Below, piece after piece: positions 43,270 through 52,209 of a DNA stretch of 57,348 nucleotides (position 1 is its first letter; each line of letters starts with the position of its first letter). Both the position numbers and the translations under genes were made by a program. Under the pieces are notes generated by a model. That model did not search any database and was not told the DNA's origin. It saw nothing but the letters and a program-made list of their open reading frames with translations. The stretch spans positions 1-57,348 of the forward strand of contig JBCDKT010000023.1 of NCBI GenBank assembly GCA_038746285.1, written 5' to 3'. The DNA is from Bacteroidota bacterium (lineage in GTDB: Bacteria > Bacteroidota > Rhodothermia > Rhodothermales > JANQRZ01).

Positions 43270-44124
43270 TCACCCTCCTCGCATCATTGATAGCACAGTC
43301 AGGACCCCCTCGCGCGGCATCTTGATGAAGTCGTTGAACTGCCCACCCGCTGCGAGCACCTCGCCGCCGTCGAGCGCGATGCACTCGCCGGAGAGGTAGG
43401 ACGAACCGTCGGAGAGGAGGAAGACGGCGAGGTCGCCGAGTTCGTGCGGCTCGCCGAAGCGCTTCAGGGGGACGCGCTTCTTCATGTTCTCGGCCATCTC
43501 CTCATCGGGGACGAGGCGGCTCCACGCACCTTCGGTCGGGAAGGGACCGGGGGCGATGCAGTTGAGGCGGATGCCGTAGGTCCCCCACTCCGCCGCGAGC
43601 GACTTGGTCATCGCCACGATGCCTGCCTTCGAGACGGCGCTCGGGAGGACGAACGCGCTGCCGGTCTCGGCGTAGGTCGTCGCAATCGAGAGAACGGCTC
43701 CGGGCGTGCCGCGCTCGATCCACCGCTGCCCGCACTGCTGGGTGCAGTAGAACGACCCGTAGAGGTTGGTTTTGACGATCGCGTCGAACCCGTTCGGGCT
43801 GAGGTCGGCCGAGGCCGCGAGGAAGTTGGCCGCCGCGTTGTTGACGAGCCGCGTCACCGGCCCCTGCCGGGCCTCCGCCTCGTCGAAGAAGGCGGCGACG
43901 CTCTCGGCCTCGCGGACGTTGCACGAGATGCCTTCGGCGGTGCCCCCGGCCTCTCGGATGTCGCTTGCGGTCTGCTCCAGGGGCTCCTCGCGGCGCCCGC
44001 AGATCGTGATGGCAGCGCCGAGCGCAGCGGCGCGCATCGCCATCACGCGGCCCAGCCCCGTACCCCCGCCGGTTACCACAACGTGTTCGCCGCTCAGGAG
44101 GTCGCTTCGGTAGATCTCTGCCAT
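43270..44124 (-). CDS. SDR oxidoreductase, 2,4-dienoyl-CoA-reductase-like
   Basis: A 284-residue short-chain dehydrogenase, NADP(H)-dependent by family. Motifs: TGGGTGLGRVMAMRAAALGA (TGxxxGxG cofactor loop), CGRREEPLEQ (Arg after the second strand favours NADPH), NNAAANF (NNAG-like), the KTNLYGSF helix, Ser/Tyr/Lys region with IATTYAETGSAFVLPSAVSKAGI (the usual catalytic YxxxK is replaced here by S-A-V-S-K, as in 2,4-dienoyl-CoA reductases, which lack the Tyr) and RLNCIAPGPFPTEGAW. The C-terminus (YLSGECIALDGGEVLAAGGQFNDF) also fits peroxisomal-type dienoyl-CoA reductase. It would remove double bonds of unsaturated fatty acids during beta-oxidation. Last gene of the fad cluster, 71 bases after fadE. 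Start ATG 44124. Confidence 0.85.
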   Translation of the reverse strand: MAEIYRSDLLSGEHVVVTGGGTGLGRVMAMRAAALGAAITICGRREEPLEQTASDIREAGGTAEGISCNVREAESVAAFFDEAEARQGPVTRLVNNAAANFLAASADLSPNGFDAIVKTNLYGSFYCTQQCGQRWIERGTPGAVLSIATTYAETGSAFVLPSAVSKAGIVAMTKSLAAEWGTYGIRLNCIAPGPFPTEGAWSRLVPDEEMAENMKKRVPLKRFGEPHELGDLAVFLLSDGSSYLSGECIALDGGEVLAAGGQFNDFIKMPREGVLTVLSMMRGG

Positions 44125-44195
44125 GTCAGGGTGAAATGAGCGAGGGCGTACCGGCGGCACGCCCTCGCGGGTGGTCGGTCGTGGGAAAGGTACGG

Positions 44196-46757
44196 CTAGA
44201 GGTCTTTGACGGCCGGCTCGGTCGGAGCCGTGGTGGCACCGTAGGCCGTGCCGCCCGAGCTTTCGAAGACGGTCTCGCTCGTCGCGCCGTCACCCGAGGT
44301 CGGAGCCGCAGGCACCGTCATGACTGCGCCTTGCTTGTACTCGTCGAGGGTGAAGCTGTCGACCTGGATAGCGTCCTGCCGGGCCGCGTTCGCGTCCTGG
44401 AGAAGCTGCGCTTCGGCTGGGGTGATGATCCCCTTCTCGACGGCCTGCTCGACGAGCACCTTCGGAGCCACCTTGCGCGGCAGCTCCTTCCGGCGGATTG
44501 CTTTCTTGACCTTCTGCATTACGCCTTCCGACTCGTAGGCGAGCCCCAGCGCGTGCTCCAGCCGGCCGAGCGCTTCCTCCTTGTCGGCAGGGACAAACAT
44601 GCCGCCGAGGAGCCGCTCGCGGTGCTCACCGGGGACCTGCACGGCCTGCGCCACCTTGTGCCCGAGGGCGTCCGACGGCTGCGTGCCGAGACGGTTAAAC
44701 CGGCTCCACGCGGCGATCGGCCCGCGGAAGAGCCAGGTCGCGCCCGGCACCTCGATGTTGGCGTACAGCCCGTCGAACGCCTCCTGGATCTGCTCGAAGG
44801 CGTGCTCCATCGCCCAGCGCATGAACGCCTCGTCTTCCTTGAGTCGGCCGTCGGTCTCGAACCGGTGCAGCACCGTCGCGCCGAGGTACATCCACGAGAA
44901 AATGTCGGCGAAGCGGCCGGTCAGCTTCTCCTTCCGCTTGAGGTCACCGCCGAGGGTGCCCATCGCAAGGTCGGCGAGGAAGGCGAATGAGGCGCTCGTC
45001 CAGGCCAGCTTCTGCCAGTAGCGCTTCGTCGGGCCCCCGGCCGGCGCACCGGCGAAGACGCCGCGCGTGGCGCTCAGCCCGGTGGCGCGGAACGCGTTGC
45101 GGACGACGTGCCCGATGTGCGGCCAGAACGCGGCGTCGAACGCCTTCGTGTCCTTCGCCATCAGCGCCTCGATCTCGCGGTAGGCGTAGGGGTGGCAGCG
45201 GATCGCGCCCTGCCCGAAGATCATCAGCGTCCGCGTGAGGATGTTCGCGCCCTCGACCGTGATGCCGATGAACGAGCTGGCCATCTGGGCCGCGAGCAGG
45301 TTGCGTGGGCCGCGGCTGATGCCGTTGCCGCCGACGACGTCCATCGCGTCGGTTAGCCCGGCGCGGCACAGCTCGGTCGACTGGTACTTCAGCATCGCCG
45401 TCACGACGGCCGGCTTGGCCCCGTGCATGATGCCGGCGCAGGTGTAGCGCCGCGCGGCGTCGAGGAGGTAGGTCGCCCCGCCGATGCGGGCAAGGGGCTC
45501 CTCGATCCCCTCGAACTTGCCGATCGGCAGGCCGAACTGCTGGCGGACGCGGGCGTGCGCGCCGGCCACGCGCGCCGCGAGCTTCGTCTTGCCCGCAGCC
45601 CCGGCCGGGAGCGTGACGCCGCGCCCGGCGGCCAGGCTCTCCATGAGCATCTTCCACCCCTGCCCCGCTCCCTCGCCCCCGCCGATGACGGCGAACTCCA
45701 GCGGGAGCACCACGTCGTGGCCCTCAGTCGGGCAGTTGTAGAACGGGATGCCGAGCGGGTCGTGGCGCCGGCCGAGCACGACGCCTTCGCTGTCGGTCGG
45801 GACGAGGGCGCAGGAGATGCCGAGGTCGGTGCCTTTGCCGAGCAGGTTGTCGGGGTCGTCGAGCTTGAAGGCGAGGCCGAGGACGGTCGAGACGGCGGCG
45901 AGCGTGATGTAGCGCTTGTGCCAGTTCAGGCGGACGTAGAGCTCGCCGTCCTCCCCCCGAAAGACCGTGCCGCGCGACGAGATCGCCCCCGCATCGGACC
46001 CGGCGTTCGGCTCCGTCAGCGCGAAGGCGGGGATGTCGGTGCCGTCAGCGAGGCGCGGGAGGTAGTAGTCGCGCTGCTCCTCGGTGCCGTAGTGGATCAG
46101 CAGCTCGGCCGGCCCAAGCGAGTTCGGCACCCCGACCGTCACCGCCGCCACCGCGTTACGCGTGTCGATCTTCTGCAGCACCTCGGACACACCGATAGCC
46201 GAGAATCCGAGGCCGCCGTACTTCTTCGGCACGATCATGCCGAGGAAGCGCTCGCGCTTGAGGAAGTCCCAGATCGCCTCCGAAAGCCCGCGCTCCTGCA
46301 TCGTCGTCCACTCGTCGGCCATGCGGCACAGCTCTTCTGCCGGTCCGTCGAGGAACGCCTGCTCCTCGGGCGTCAGGTCGGGGTAGGCCTCGTCCATGAT
46401 CCGCTTGAAGTCCGGCTTACCGCTGAAGAGCTCGCCCTCGACCCAGACCGTGCCCGCCTCGATGGCTGTCTGCTCGGTCGGCGAGATCGTCGGGAGGAAC
46501 CCGAGGGCGTCCATCAGCCCCATCACCGGGCGCGTGAGCAGGGCGCGCCGGACGGCCGGGATGTTGAAGACGACCGCTAGGACGGCGAACACGACCGTCA
46601 GCCACAGCGGCGCGCCGAAACCGACGAGTGCTGCGAGGCCGGCGGCGGCCCACAGCCAGAGGGGAGCACCGGTGAAGCCGAGCGCGAAGAGCACAGCGAG
46701 GACGCCGAGGGCAGCCCAGCCCCACGGGGTTTCGGCGAAGAGAGCGAGCGGTTCCAT
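44196..46757 (-). CDS. fadE: Acyl-CoA dehydrogenase of the FadE type, membrane-anchored
   Basis: FAD enzyme that introduces the trans-2 double bond into acyl-CoA in the first oxidative step of beta-oxidation. The 853 residues are close to E. coli FadE (814). Residues 1-70 hold three short hydrophobic helices (TPWGWAALGVLAVLFALGF and following) that should anchor it to the membrane. The acyl-CoA dehydrogenase core (about 100-560) includes FLKRERFLGMIVPKKYGGLGFSAIGVSEVLQKI, FALTEPNAGSDAGAISSRGTV (flavin-binding), HKRYITLAAVSTVLGLAFKL, and AARRYTCAGIMHGAKPAVVTAMLKYQSTELCRAGLTDAMDVVGGNGISRGPRN (in parts). The FadE-specific C-terminal region (from about 560) follows. Two operator-like dyads and a terminator-like hairpin lie in the 240 bases upstream. 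Confidence 0.94.
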   Translation of the reverse strand: MEPLALFAETPWGWAALGVLAVLFALGFTGAPLWLWAAAGLAALVGFGAPLWLTVVFAVLAVVFNIPAVRRALLTRPVMGLMDALGFLPTISPTEQTAIEAGTVWVEGELFSGKPDFKRIMDEAYPDLTPEEQAFLDGPAEELCRMADEWTTMQERGLSEAIWDFLKRERFLGMIVPKKYGGLGFSAIGVSEVLQKIDTRNAVAAVTVGVPNSLGPAELLIHYGTEEQRDYYLPRLADGTDIPAFALTEPNAGSDAGAISSRGTVFRGEDGELYVRLNWHKRYITLAAVSTVLGLAFKLDDPDNLLGKGTDLGISCALVPTDSEGVVLGRRHDPLGIPFYNCPTEGHDVVLPLEFAVIGGGEGAGQGWKMLMESLAAGRGVTLPAGAAGKTKLAARVAGAHARVRQQFGLPIGKFEGIEEPLARIGGATYLLDAARRYTCAGIMHGAKPAVVTAMLKYQSTELCRAGLTDAMDVVGGNGISRGPRNLLAAQMASSFIGITVEGANILTRTLMIFGQGAIRCHPYAYREIEALMAKDTKAFDAAFWPHIGHVVRNAFRATGLSATRGVFAGAPAGGPTKRYWQKLAWTSASFAFLADLAMGTLGGDLKRKEKLTGRFADIFSWMYLGATVLHRFETDGRLKEDEAFMRWAMEHAFEQIQEAFDGLYANIEVPGATWLFRGPIAAWSRFNRLGTQPSDALGHKVAQAVQVPGEHRERLLGGMFVPADKEEALGRLEHALGLAYESEGVMQKVKKAIRRKELPRKVAPKVLVEQAVEKGIITPAEAQLLQDANAARQDAIQVDSFTLDEYKQGAVMTVPAAPTSGDGATSETVFESSGGTAYGATTAPTEPAVKDL

Positions 46758-46770
46758 GTCGTTTCAGGTG

Positions 46771-46785
46771 GTTTACAGCGTTAAC
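46771..46785. promoter_or_regulatory. Proposed FadR-type operator 1, upstream of fadE
   Basis: GTTTACAGCGTTAAC: arms GTTTAC and GTTAAC around AGC, 14 bases before the fadE ATG. Matches the sites at 46853 and 52214 in 12 or more of 15 positions. Proposed binding site of the TetR regulator encoded at 54.4-55.0 kb. Confidence 0.55.
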
Positions 46786-46794
46786 TGAGCAGCG

Positions 46795-46837
46795 GAAACA
46801 AAACGCTTCGCGTTCTGGCGGCACCGCCGCGAAGCGT
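46795..46837 (-). terminator. Intrinsic terminator or attenuator between the two fadE operators
   Basis: On the minus strand a perfect 10-bp stem ACGCTTCGCG/CGCGAAGCGT (arms 46828-46837 and 46803-46812) with a nested GGCGG-TG-CCGCC hairpin in the loop is followed by TTTTGTTT (46802-46795). It sits between operators 2 and 1, upstream of fadE, so it ends the thiolase transcript or attenuates fadE. Confidence 0.6.
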
Positions 46838-46852
46838 CGTTCTCACCTCGTG

Positions 46853-46867
46853 GTTAACAGTGTAAAC
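46853..46867. promoter_or_regulatory. Proposed FadR-type operator 2, upstream of fadE
   Basis: GTTAACAGTGTAAAC: arms GTTAAC and GTAAAC around AGT. It overlaps TAGTTTAC on the minus strand (46870-46863), which resembles a TAnnTTTG promoter element, although no clear upstream TTG at the right distance is seen. Confidence 0.55.
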
Positions 46868-47000
46868 TATTTTTAGGGTTTACGCAAGAGGCAGGCGAAA
46901 TATCGCCGCCCACCTGCGGCGACTTTAGCCGGCAAGACCCGCCGAAACGGAACTGGGCACCCTCGCGGATGCCCCGGATCCGGCGTTTTGCCAGTGCCGT

Positions 47001-48191
47001 CTAGCGGCGCAGGTTCTCGAAGACGCCTGCCGCGCCCATCCCGCCGCCGACGCACATCGTGACGATGCCGTAGCGCTCGCCGCGGCGCTCCATCTCGTGG
47101 AGGAGCGTGGCCGTCAGCTTGGCTCCGGTGCAGCCGAGCGGGTGGCCGAGCGCAATCGCCCCACCGTTGACGTTGACCTTGTCCTGGTCTAGCCCCAGCT
47201 CGCGAATCACGGCGAGGGCCTGGCTGGCGAACGCCTCGTTGAGTTCGAGGAGGCCGATGTCGCCCAGCGCCAGGCCTGTCTGCCCCAGCACTTTCTTGAC
47301 CGCGTTGATCGGGCCGATGCCCATGATCTCGGGCGGCGCGCCGTGCACGGCGAACCCGACGAGCCGGGCGAGCGGCTCGGCTCCGGTCTCCTCCACCATC
47401 CGCTTGCTCATCACGACAGCGGCGGCCCCGCCGTCGTTCATCTGCGAGGCGTTGCCCGCCGTCACGCTCCCGCCCTGCTTGAACGCCGGGCGAAGCCGGG
47501 CGAGCGCTTCGAGCGTCGTGTCGGCGCGCGGGCCTTCGTCGGTGTCGTGAGTGAAGGAGCGTTCCTCGGTCTCGGTGCCACCGGCGTAGACGACCTCGTG
47601 CACCTCAACGGGGACGGTCTCGGCCCCGAACCGCCCGCTCTCAATCGCGTCGATGGCGCGCTGGTGCGACTGGAGCGCGAAGGCGTCCTGGTCCTCGCGG
47701 CTGATGTCGTACTGGTCGGCGACGTTCTCGGCGGTGATGCCCATCGAGGAATACACGTCGGGGTTCTCCTGAACGAGGTCGGTGTCGGGGCTGAAGAAGA
47801 ACCCGCCCATCGGGACCGAACTCATCGACTCGGTGCCGCCGGCGACGACGACCTCGCTCTGGCCGAGCGTGACGGCGGCGCTGGCCTGGGCAATCGTCTG
47901 GAGGCCGGACGAGCAGAAGCGGTTGACGGTGACGGCGGCGGCATCGTCCGGGAGGCCGGCCTTCTGCGAGATCACGCGGGCCATGTTCATCCCCTGCGGT
48001 CCCTCGGGGAAGGCGCATCCCATGATGACGTCTTCGATCTGCTCGGGGCTGAGGCTCCCAGCGCGGTCGATGGCAGCCTGCACGGCAGTCGCGCCGAGGA
48101 CCTCGGGCCGGACGTGGACGAGCGCGCCCCGGTTCGCCTTGCCGACGGGTGTGCGGACGCTGGATACGATAAAGGCTTCGTTGATTTGCAT
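47001..48191 (-). CDS. fadA: Acetyl-CoA C-acyltransferase (3-ketoacyl-CoA thiolase)
   Basis: Last step of beta-oxidation: cleaves 3-ketoacyl-CoA with CoA to acetyl-CoA and a shortened acyl-CoA. The 396 residues begin MQINEAFIVSSVRTPVGKANRGALVHVRPE at ATG 48191. The nucleophilic Cys is in VTVNRFCSSGLQTIAQA, the conserved LNEAFASQALAVIRE, the His of GGAIALGHPLGCTGAK and the second catalytic Cys in TMCVGGGMGAA are all present. Length is usual for thiolase II. It lies 78 bases downstream of fadN on the same strand, with a perfect palindrome in the gap, and 243 bases before fadE. Confidence 0.95.
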   Translation of the reverse strand: MQINEAFIVSSVRTPVGKANRGALVHVRPEVLGATAVQAAIDRAGSLSPEQIEDVIMGCAFPEGPQGMNMARVISQKAGLPDDAAAVTVNRFCSSGLQTIAQASAAVTLGQSEVVVAGGTESMSSVPMGGFFFSPDTDLVQENPDVYSSMGITAENVADQYDISREDQDAFALQSHQRAIDAIESGRFGAETVPVEVHEVVYAGGTETEERSFTHDTDEGPRADTTLEALARLRPAFKQGGSVTAGNASQMNDGGAAAVVMSKRMVEETGAEPLARLVGFAVHGAPPEIMGIGPINAVKKVLGQTGLALGDIGLLELNEAFASQALAVIRELGLDQDKVNVNGGAIALGHPLGCTGAKLTATLLHEMERRGERYGIVTMCVGGGMGAAGVFENLRR

Positions 48192-48222
48192 AGGTCTGTT
48201 GCGACGGTGGTGAGGCTTCGGG

Positions 48223-48252
48223 CGTAGGGGCGCAGCATGCTGCGCCCCTACG
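48223..48252. repeat. 28-nt palindromic repeat (REP-like), copy 3
   Basis: A perfect 30-bp palindrome whose half-site is CGTAGGGGCGCAGCA, centred at 48237/48238, between fadN (stop 48270) and fadA (start 48191). A near-identical copy lies on the other side of fadN. Confidence 0.8.
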
Positions 48253-48269
48253 GTAGGTCCCACACGGGC

Positions 48270-50681
48270 CTAGTTACGGAGCGGCTTGTTGGTCGTGAGG
48301 ATGCTCTGGATGCGGGCCTGGGTTTTCTCCTCGCCGAGGAGCGAGAGGAAGACCTCGCGTTCGAGCGCGAGCAGGTAGTCCTCGTGGACCTCTGTGCGGC
48401 CGGGAAGGTCGCCGCCGGTGAGCACGTAGGCGAGCTTCGAGGCGAGGAAATGGTCGTACTCGCTGATGTAGTTGCCCTCTTCGAACTGGTAGAGCGCGAC
48501 CTCGAACTGCCCCCGCCCCGGCTTGCCGAGGACCGGGATGCGGGTCCGCACCGGCGGCGGCAGGTAGCCCTGCTCGCTGAGGCGGACGACCTCGGCCTTG
48601 GCGACGTGGAACCGCCGGGCGTCGTTCATCACGATCACGGCCTCCGGCGGGAGGAAGTTCATCGCCTGCGCCATGTGCGCCGAGGTCGCCACCTTCGCCA
48701 TCGCGATCTGCTCGAAGTGCTGGCGGAGGAAGGGCTGAATCTCGCTCGGACGGTCGGGGTTGGCGGCGAGTTCGCCGGCCTTCGCCGCCATCATCATCGT
48801 CCCGCCGCCGCCGGGGATCAGCCCGACGCCGAGTTCGACGAGGCCGATGTAGGTCTCGGCCGCCGCGACGGGGTGCGGGCACGCCATCGTGATCTCGCAG
48901 CCGCCGCCGAGCACGCGCTGGTGCGTCGCCACGACGACCGGCTTGGTGCTGTAGCGGACCTTCATCACGGTGTCCTGGAAGCCTTCGAGGAAGCCGCCGA
49001 CCTGGTCTAGCTGCCCCATCGCAACCGCCATTGCCACCTCGCCGAGGTTGGCCCCGACCGAGAAGTTGGCCCCCTCGTTGCCGATCACGAGTCCGCGCAG
49101 GTCGCGGTCGTTCTCGACCTTGTCGATGGCTTCGCTCAGCCCCTGCATCACCTCCTGGCCGAGGCTATTGGCCTTGCTTCTAAACTCGAAGAGCGCGACG
49201 CCGTCGCCGAGGTCGAGGAGCGCGGCTTCGCTGTTCTTCCAGAGGGTCTTGCTTTCGTCCTGCTTGATGACGGCGAGGCCGAACTCGTCGGCCGGGCGCG
49301 GGTCGGCGACGTACTCGCCCTGGCCCGGCACCCAGACGTGGCGCGTCCCGCCCTCCTCTTTGTAGAACCCTTCCGAGGGCACGTCGGCCACCCAGCTGGG
49401 GACCTCGATGCCGTGCTCGTTCAGGTCGCTGCGGACGGTGTCCACGCCGAGGGCATCCCACATCTGGAACGGTCCCATCTCCCAGCCGAAGCCCCACGCG
49501 ACGGCGCGGTCGAGGTCCGCCGGGCTGTCAGTGATCTCGGGGACGCGGCGGGCGCTGTAGCCGAAGAGGTCGAGCGTGGTGGTGCGGAAGAACGAGCCGG
49601 CGCGGCCGTCGTCGGCGTAGAGCTTCGGCAGGCGGTCTTCGAGTTTGCCGCCCTTGAACGGGCTGATGTCGAGGTCGCTCTCGGCGGGGTCCTCATAGGC
49701 CATCGTCTGCATGTTGACGGACCGGATGACCTTGCCCTCCTTCTTGTAGAACCCGGCCTTCGTCTTCGCGCCGAGGTTGCCGTCGTCAACGAGCTTGTTC
49801 AGCACGTCGGGGACGCGGAAGGCGTCGCGGCTCTCGTCGTCCGGGACGGCGTCGTAGAGGTTCTGGGCGACGTGCCGGAGCGTGTCGAGCCCGACCACGT
49901 CGGCGGTGCGGAAGGTGGCGCTCTTGGGGTGACCGATGAGTTGGCCGGTGAGTTGGTCGATCTCCTCAACCGAGTAGTCGCCCTCGGTGGCCTGCCGGAG
50001 CGCCTGCATCATCGCGTAGACGCCGATCCGGTTGCCGATGAAGTTCGGCGTGTCTTTGGCGATCACGACGCCCTTGCCGAGGTGGACGCGCGCGAAGTGC
50101 GCCACGCGCTCGGTGACAGCCGGGTCGGTGTCCGGCGTCGGGATCATCTCGAAGAGCTTGAGGTAGCGCGGCGGGTTGAAAAAGTGGGTCCCGAGGAAGC
50201 GGCGCTTAAAGTCGTCGCTCCGGCCGCCAGCGATCTCGCCAATCGGCAGGCCCGAGGTGTTGGTCGAGATCACGGCCGCCTCGCTCGCGTGCTCCTCGAT
50301 CCGCGCTATGACCGACTGCTTGATGTCCATCCGCTCGACCACGACCTCGATCACCCAATCGACGCTGCTGATTTTGTCGAAGTCGTCGTCGAAGTTGCCG
50401 AGCGTCACCCGCTTCTGGACGGCAGGCGTGAAGAACGGCGCGGGGTTCATCTTCGTCGCCGCCTTGAAGGCCCCCTCGACGAGGCTGTTAGGCGTGCCCT
50501 CCTTGCCGATCGACTCCGGGGTGACATCGAGCAGCAGCACCTGGAGACCGGCGTTGGCGAGGTGGGCGGCAATCTGCGACCCCATCACGCCCGCGCCGAG
50601 CACGGCGGCGGTGCGGAAAGGCCGGGGCGCGGCGACGGGAGTGCGCTGCCCGTTGGTCGTGGTCTGGGTTAGCGTTTCCAT
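48270..50681 (-). CDS. fadN: Bifunctional 3-hydroxyacyl-CoA dehydrogenase / enoyl-CoA hydratase, FadN type
   Basis: Performs hydration of enoyl-CoA and oxidation of 3-hydroxyacyl-CoA in beta-oxidation. The 803-residue order is dehydrogenase first, hydratase second, as in Bacillus FadN and opposite to proteobacterial FadB. NAD domain: AAVLGAGVMGSQIAAHLANAGLQVLLLD, WVIEVVVERMDIKQSVIARIEEHA, STNTSGLPIGEIAGG, FLGTHFFNPPRYLKLFEMIPT (catalytic His), KDTPNFIGNRIGVY. C-terminal crotonase domain from about residue 490: VALFEFRSKANSLGQEVMQGL, VLGGGCEITMACPHPVAAAETYIGLVELGVGLIPGGGG with the two catalytic glutamates. It ends ILTTNKPLRN like FadN. It is flanked on both sides by copies of one palindromic repeat. 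ATG 50681. Confidence 0.95.
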   Translation of the reverse strand: METLTQTTTNGQRTPVAAPRPFRTAAVLGAGVMGSQIAAHLANAGLQVLLLDVTPESIGKEGTPNSLVEGAFKAATKMNPAPFFTPAVQKRVTLGNFDDDFDKISSVDWVIEVVVERMDIKQSVIARIEEHASEAAVISTNTSGLPIGEIAGGRSDDFKRRFLGTHFFNPPRYLKLFEMIPTPDTDPAVTERVAHFARVHLGKGVVIAKDTPNFIGNRIGVYAMMQALRQATEGDYSVEEIDQLTGQLIGHPKSATFRTADVVGLDTLRHVAQNLYDAVPDDESRDAFRVPDVLNKLVDDGNLGAKTKAGFYKKEGKVIRSVNMQTMAYEDPAESDLDISPFKGGKLEDRLPKLYADDGRAGSFFRTTTLDLFGYSARRVPEITDSPADLDRAVAWGFGWEMGPFQMWDALGVDTVRSDLNEHGIEVPSWVADVPSEGFYKEEGGTRHVWVPGQGEYVADPRPADEFGLAVIKQDESKTLWKNSEAALLDLGDGVALFEFRSKANSLGQEVMQGLSEAIDKVENDRDLRGLVIGNEGANFSVGANLGEVAMAVAMGQLDQVGGFLEGFQDTVMKVRYSTKPVVVATHQRVLGGGCEITMACPHPVAAAETYIGLVELGVGLIPGGGGTMMMAAKAGELAANPDRPSEIQPFLRQHFEQIAMAKVATSAHMAQAMNFLPPEAVIVMNDARRFHVAKAEVVRLSEQGYLPPPVRTRIPVLGKPGRGQFEVALYQFEEGNYISEYDHFLASKLAYVLTGGDLPGRTEVHEDYLLALEREVFLSLLGEEKTQARIQSILTTNKPLRN

Positions 50682-50702
50682 GGTTTGGGTGTTGGATTAT
50701 GG

Positions 50703-50730
50703 GTAGGGGCGCAGCATGTTGCGCCCGTAC
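50703..50730. repeat. 28-nt palindromic repeat (REP-like), copy 2
   Basis: GTAGGGGCGCA-GCATGT-TGCGCCCGTAC, arms matching at 12 of 14 positions, between the acyl-CoA dehydrogenase stop and the fadN start. Nearly the same sequence as copy 3 on the other side of fadN, and with the same right end as copy 1 in the pnt operon. Confidence 0.8.
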
Positions 50731-50744
50731 AGCATGAGACAGGG

Positions 50745-52133
50745 TCAGACGAACGCGCCGATGCCGGTGATGGCGCGGCCGACGATGAGGGTGTTGATTT
50801 CGTGCGTGCCCTCGTAGGAGTAGATCGCCTCGGCGTCGGCGAAGAAGCGGGCGACGTGGTGGTCGAGGAGGATGCCGTTGCCGCCGAGGAGTTCGCGGGC
50901 GAGGGCGACGGTCTCGCGGCAGCGGGTGGTGGTGAAGACCTTAGCGAGCGACGCCTGCTCGTCCGTCAGTCGTCCTTCGTCCTGGAGGCGCGAGAGCTTG
51001 AGGCACATCGTCTGCATCGCCGTGACGTTGCCAAGCATCTGGACAAGCTTGGCCTGGACGAGTTGGAACGACCCAATGGACCGGCCGAACTGCCGCCGCT
51101 GCTGGACATATGCGAGCGCGTGCTCGTAGGCTCCCATCGCGCAGCCAACGGCGATCCACGCCACGCCGGCGCGCGTCACGCGGAGCACGTCCGCCACGTC
51201 GCGGAACGAGGTGCAGCCCAGGAGCCGGTCCGATTCCGGCACGCGGCAGCCGGTGAGCGTGACGAGGCCGTTCTCGACGGCGCGCAGCGCAGTCTTGCCA
51301 GTGATCTTCTCGGCCGCGTAGCCGGGGTTTTCTTTCGCCCGGACGAGGAAGCCGCGCACGCTCGCGTCGGCCTCGTCCCGCGCCCACACGATGACGAGGT
51401 CGGCGAAGGTAGCGTTGCCGGTCCACTTCTTCTGACCGTTCAGCACCCAGCCGTCGCCGTCGCGGCGGCAGGTCGTGGTCAGGCCCCCGGCGGCGGCGCT
51501 GCCCACCTTCGGCTCGGCGAGGGCGAAGGCTCCCACCGCGTCGAGGTGGCGGAACTGGGGAAACCACTCCGCCTTCTGCTCGTCGCTGCCGCAGCGCAGA
51601 AGCGACTGCATCACGAGCCCGAACTGGACGCCGAAGAACGTCGCCGTGGACGGATCGACGCGTGCGATCTCCATCGTCGAAAGCCCTTCCAGCACGGCCG
51701 CGTGAGGGGCTCGCTTGTAGGTGCCGTCGCCGTAGATCCGCGTAGCCACGTCGAGCCGCCGGAACCCGTCGCGCAGCACCTCGACCGGCGTCTCGTCGCG
51801 CGCCCAGCAGCCGGCGATGACCGGGGCGACGTCGCTCACCATGAAGCTGTGGATCTGCTCCATCATCCGGCGCTCCTCGTCGGTCAGCGCGTCCCGGATG
51901 TCGTAGAGGTCGCTGTCGACGGGCGGGGGCCCGGCCTCGCCGCCCGCGGAGGACGCCATCATCTTCTTCATCGCCGCGAGCGTCCCCTCGTCCATCCGGG
52001 CGACGAGGCCGATGAGTTCGCCGAGGTCCACGCGCTCGGCCAGTTCGGCTACGGCGGCCAGGTCGAGGCCCTCGGCGAGCTTCATGAGCGGCCCGAGTTG
52101 GGCGAAGTCGAGCGGGAGGCTGTCAGTTTCCAT
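50745..52133 (-). CDS. Acyl-CoA dehydrogenase, glutaryl-CoA/short-chain-like
   Basis: A 462-residue flavin dehydrogenase, longer than the usual 380-400 because of an N-terminal helical extension of about 75 residues (METDSLPLDFAQLGPLMKLAEGLD, then a predicted helical part). Core motifs: FALAEPKVGSAAAGGLTTTCRRDGDGWVLNGQKKWTGNATFADLVIVWARDE (flavin and substrate loops), FLVRAKENPGY, and the C-terminal ARELLGGNGILLDHHVARFFADAEAIYSYEGTHEINTLIVGRAITGIGAF. The YEGTHxI/N-TLIxGRAITG wording is close to glutaryl-CoA dehydrogenase and related short-chain enzymes; Glu in YEGTH is the catalytic base. It is probably a beta-oxidation enzyme for shorter chains than FadE. A promoter with an operator-like dyad lies 77-107 bases upstream. 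Confidence 0.9.
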   Translation of the reverse strand: METDSLPLDFAQLGPLMKLAEGLDLAAVAELAERVDLGELIGLVARMDEGTLAAMKKMMASSAGGEAGPPPVDSDLYDIRDALTDEERRMMEQIHSFMVSDVAPVIAGCWARDETPVEVLRDGFRRLDVATRIYGDGTYKRAPHAAVLEGLSTMEIARVDPSTATFFGVQFGLVMQSLLRCGSDEQKAEWFPQFRHLDAVGAFALAEPKVGSAAAGGLTTTCRRDGDGWVLNGQKKWTGNATFADLVIVWARDEADASVRGFLVRAKENPGYAAEKITGKTALRAVENGLVTLTGCRVPESDRLLGCTSFRDVADVLRVTRAGVAWIAVGCAMGAYEHALAYVQQRRQFGRSIGSFQLVQAKLVQMLGNVTAMQTMCLKLSRLQDEGRLTDEQASLAKVFTTTRCRETVALARELLGGNGILLDHHVARFFADAEAIYSYEGTHEINTLIVGRAITGIGAFV

Positions 52134-52209
52134 GGGAAGGGTGATCGGACGGGTGGGGGCGCGCTTATATCCAGGGCGAGCGCGATGGGTCCGGTCCGAC
52201 GCTGTGCCT

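Noticed and set aside
42940-43290. A 116-codon plus-strand frame and two minus-strand frames of about 65-70 codons between the blaI-type and SDR genes
   Set aside because: Rich in Cys, Pro and Gly, crosses two repeat elements and ends inside the SDR gene; nothing protein-like.
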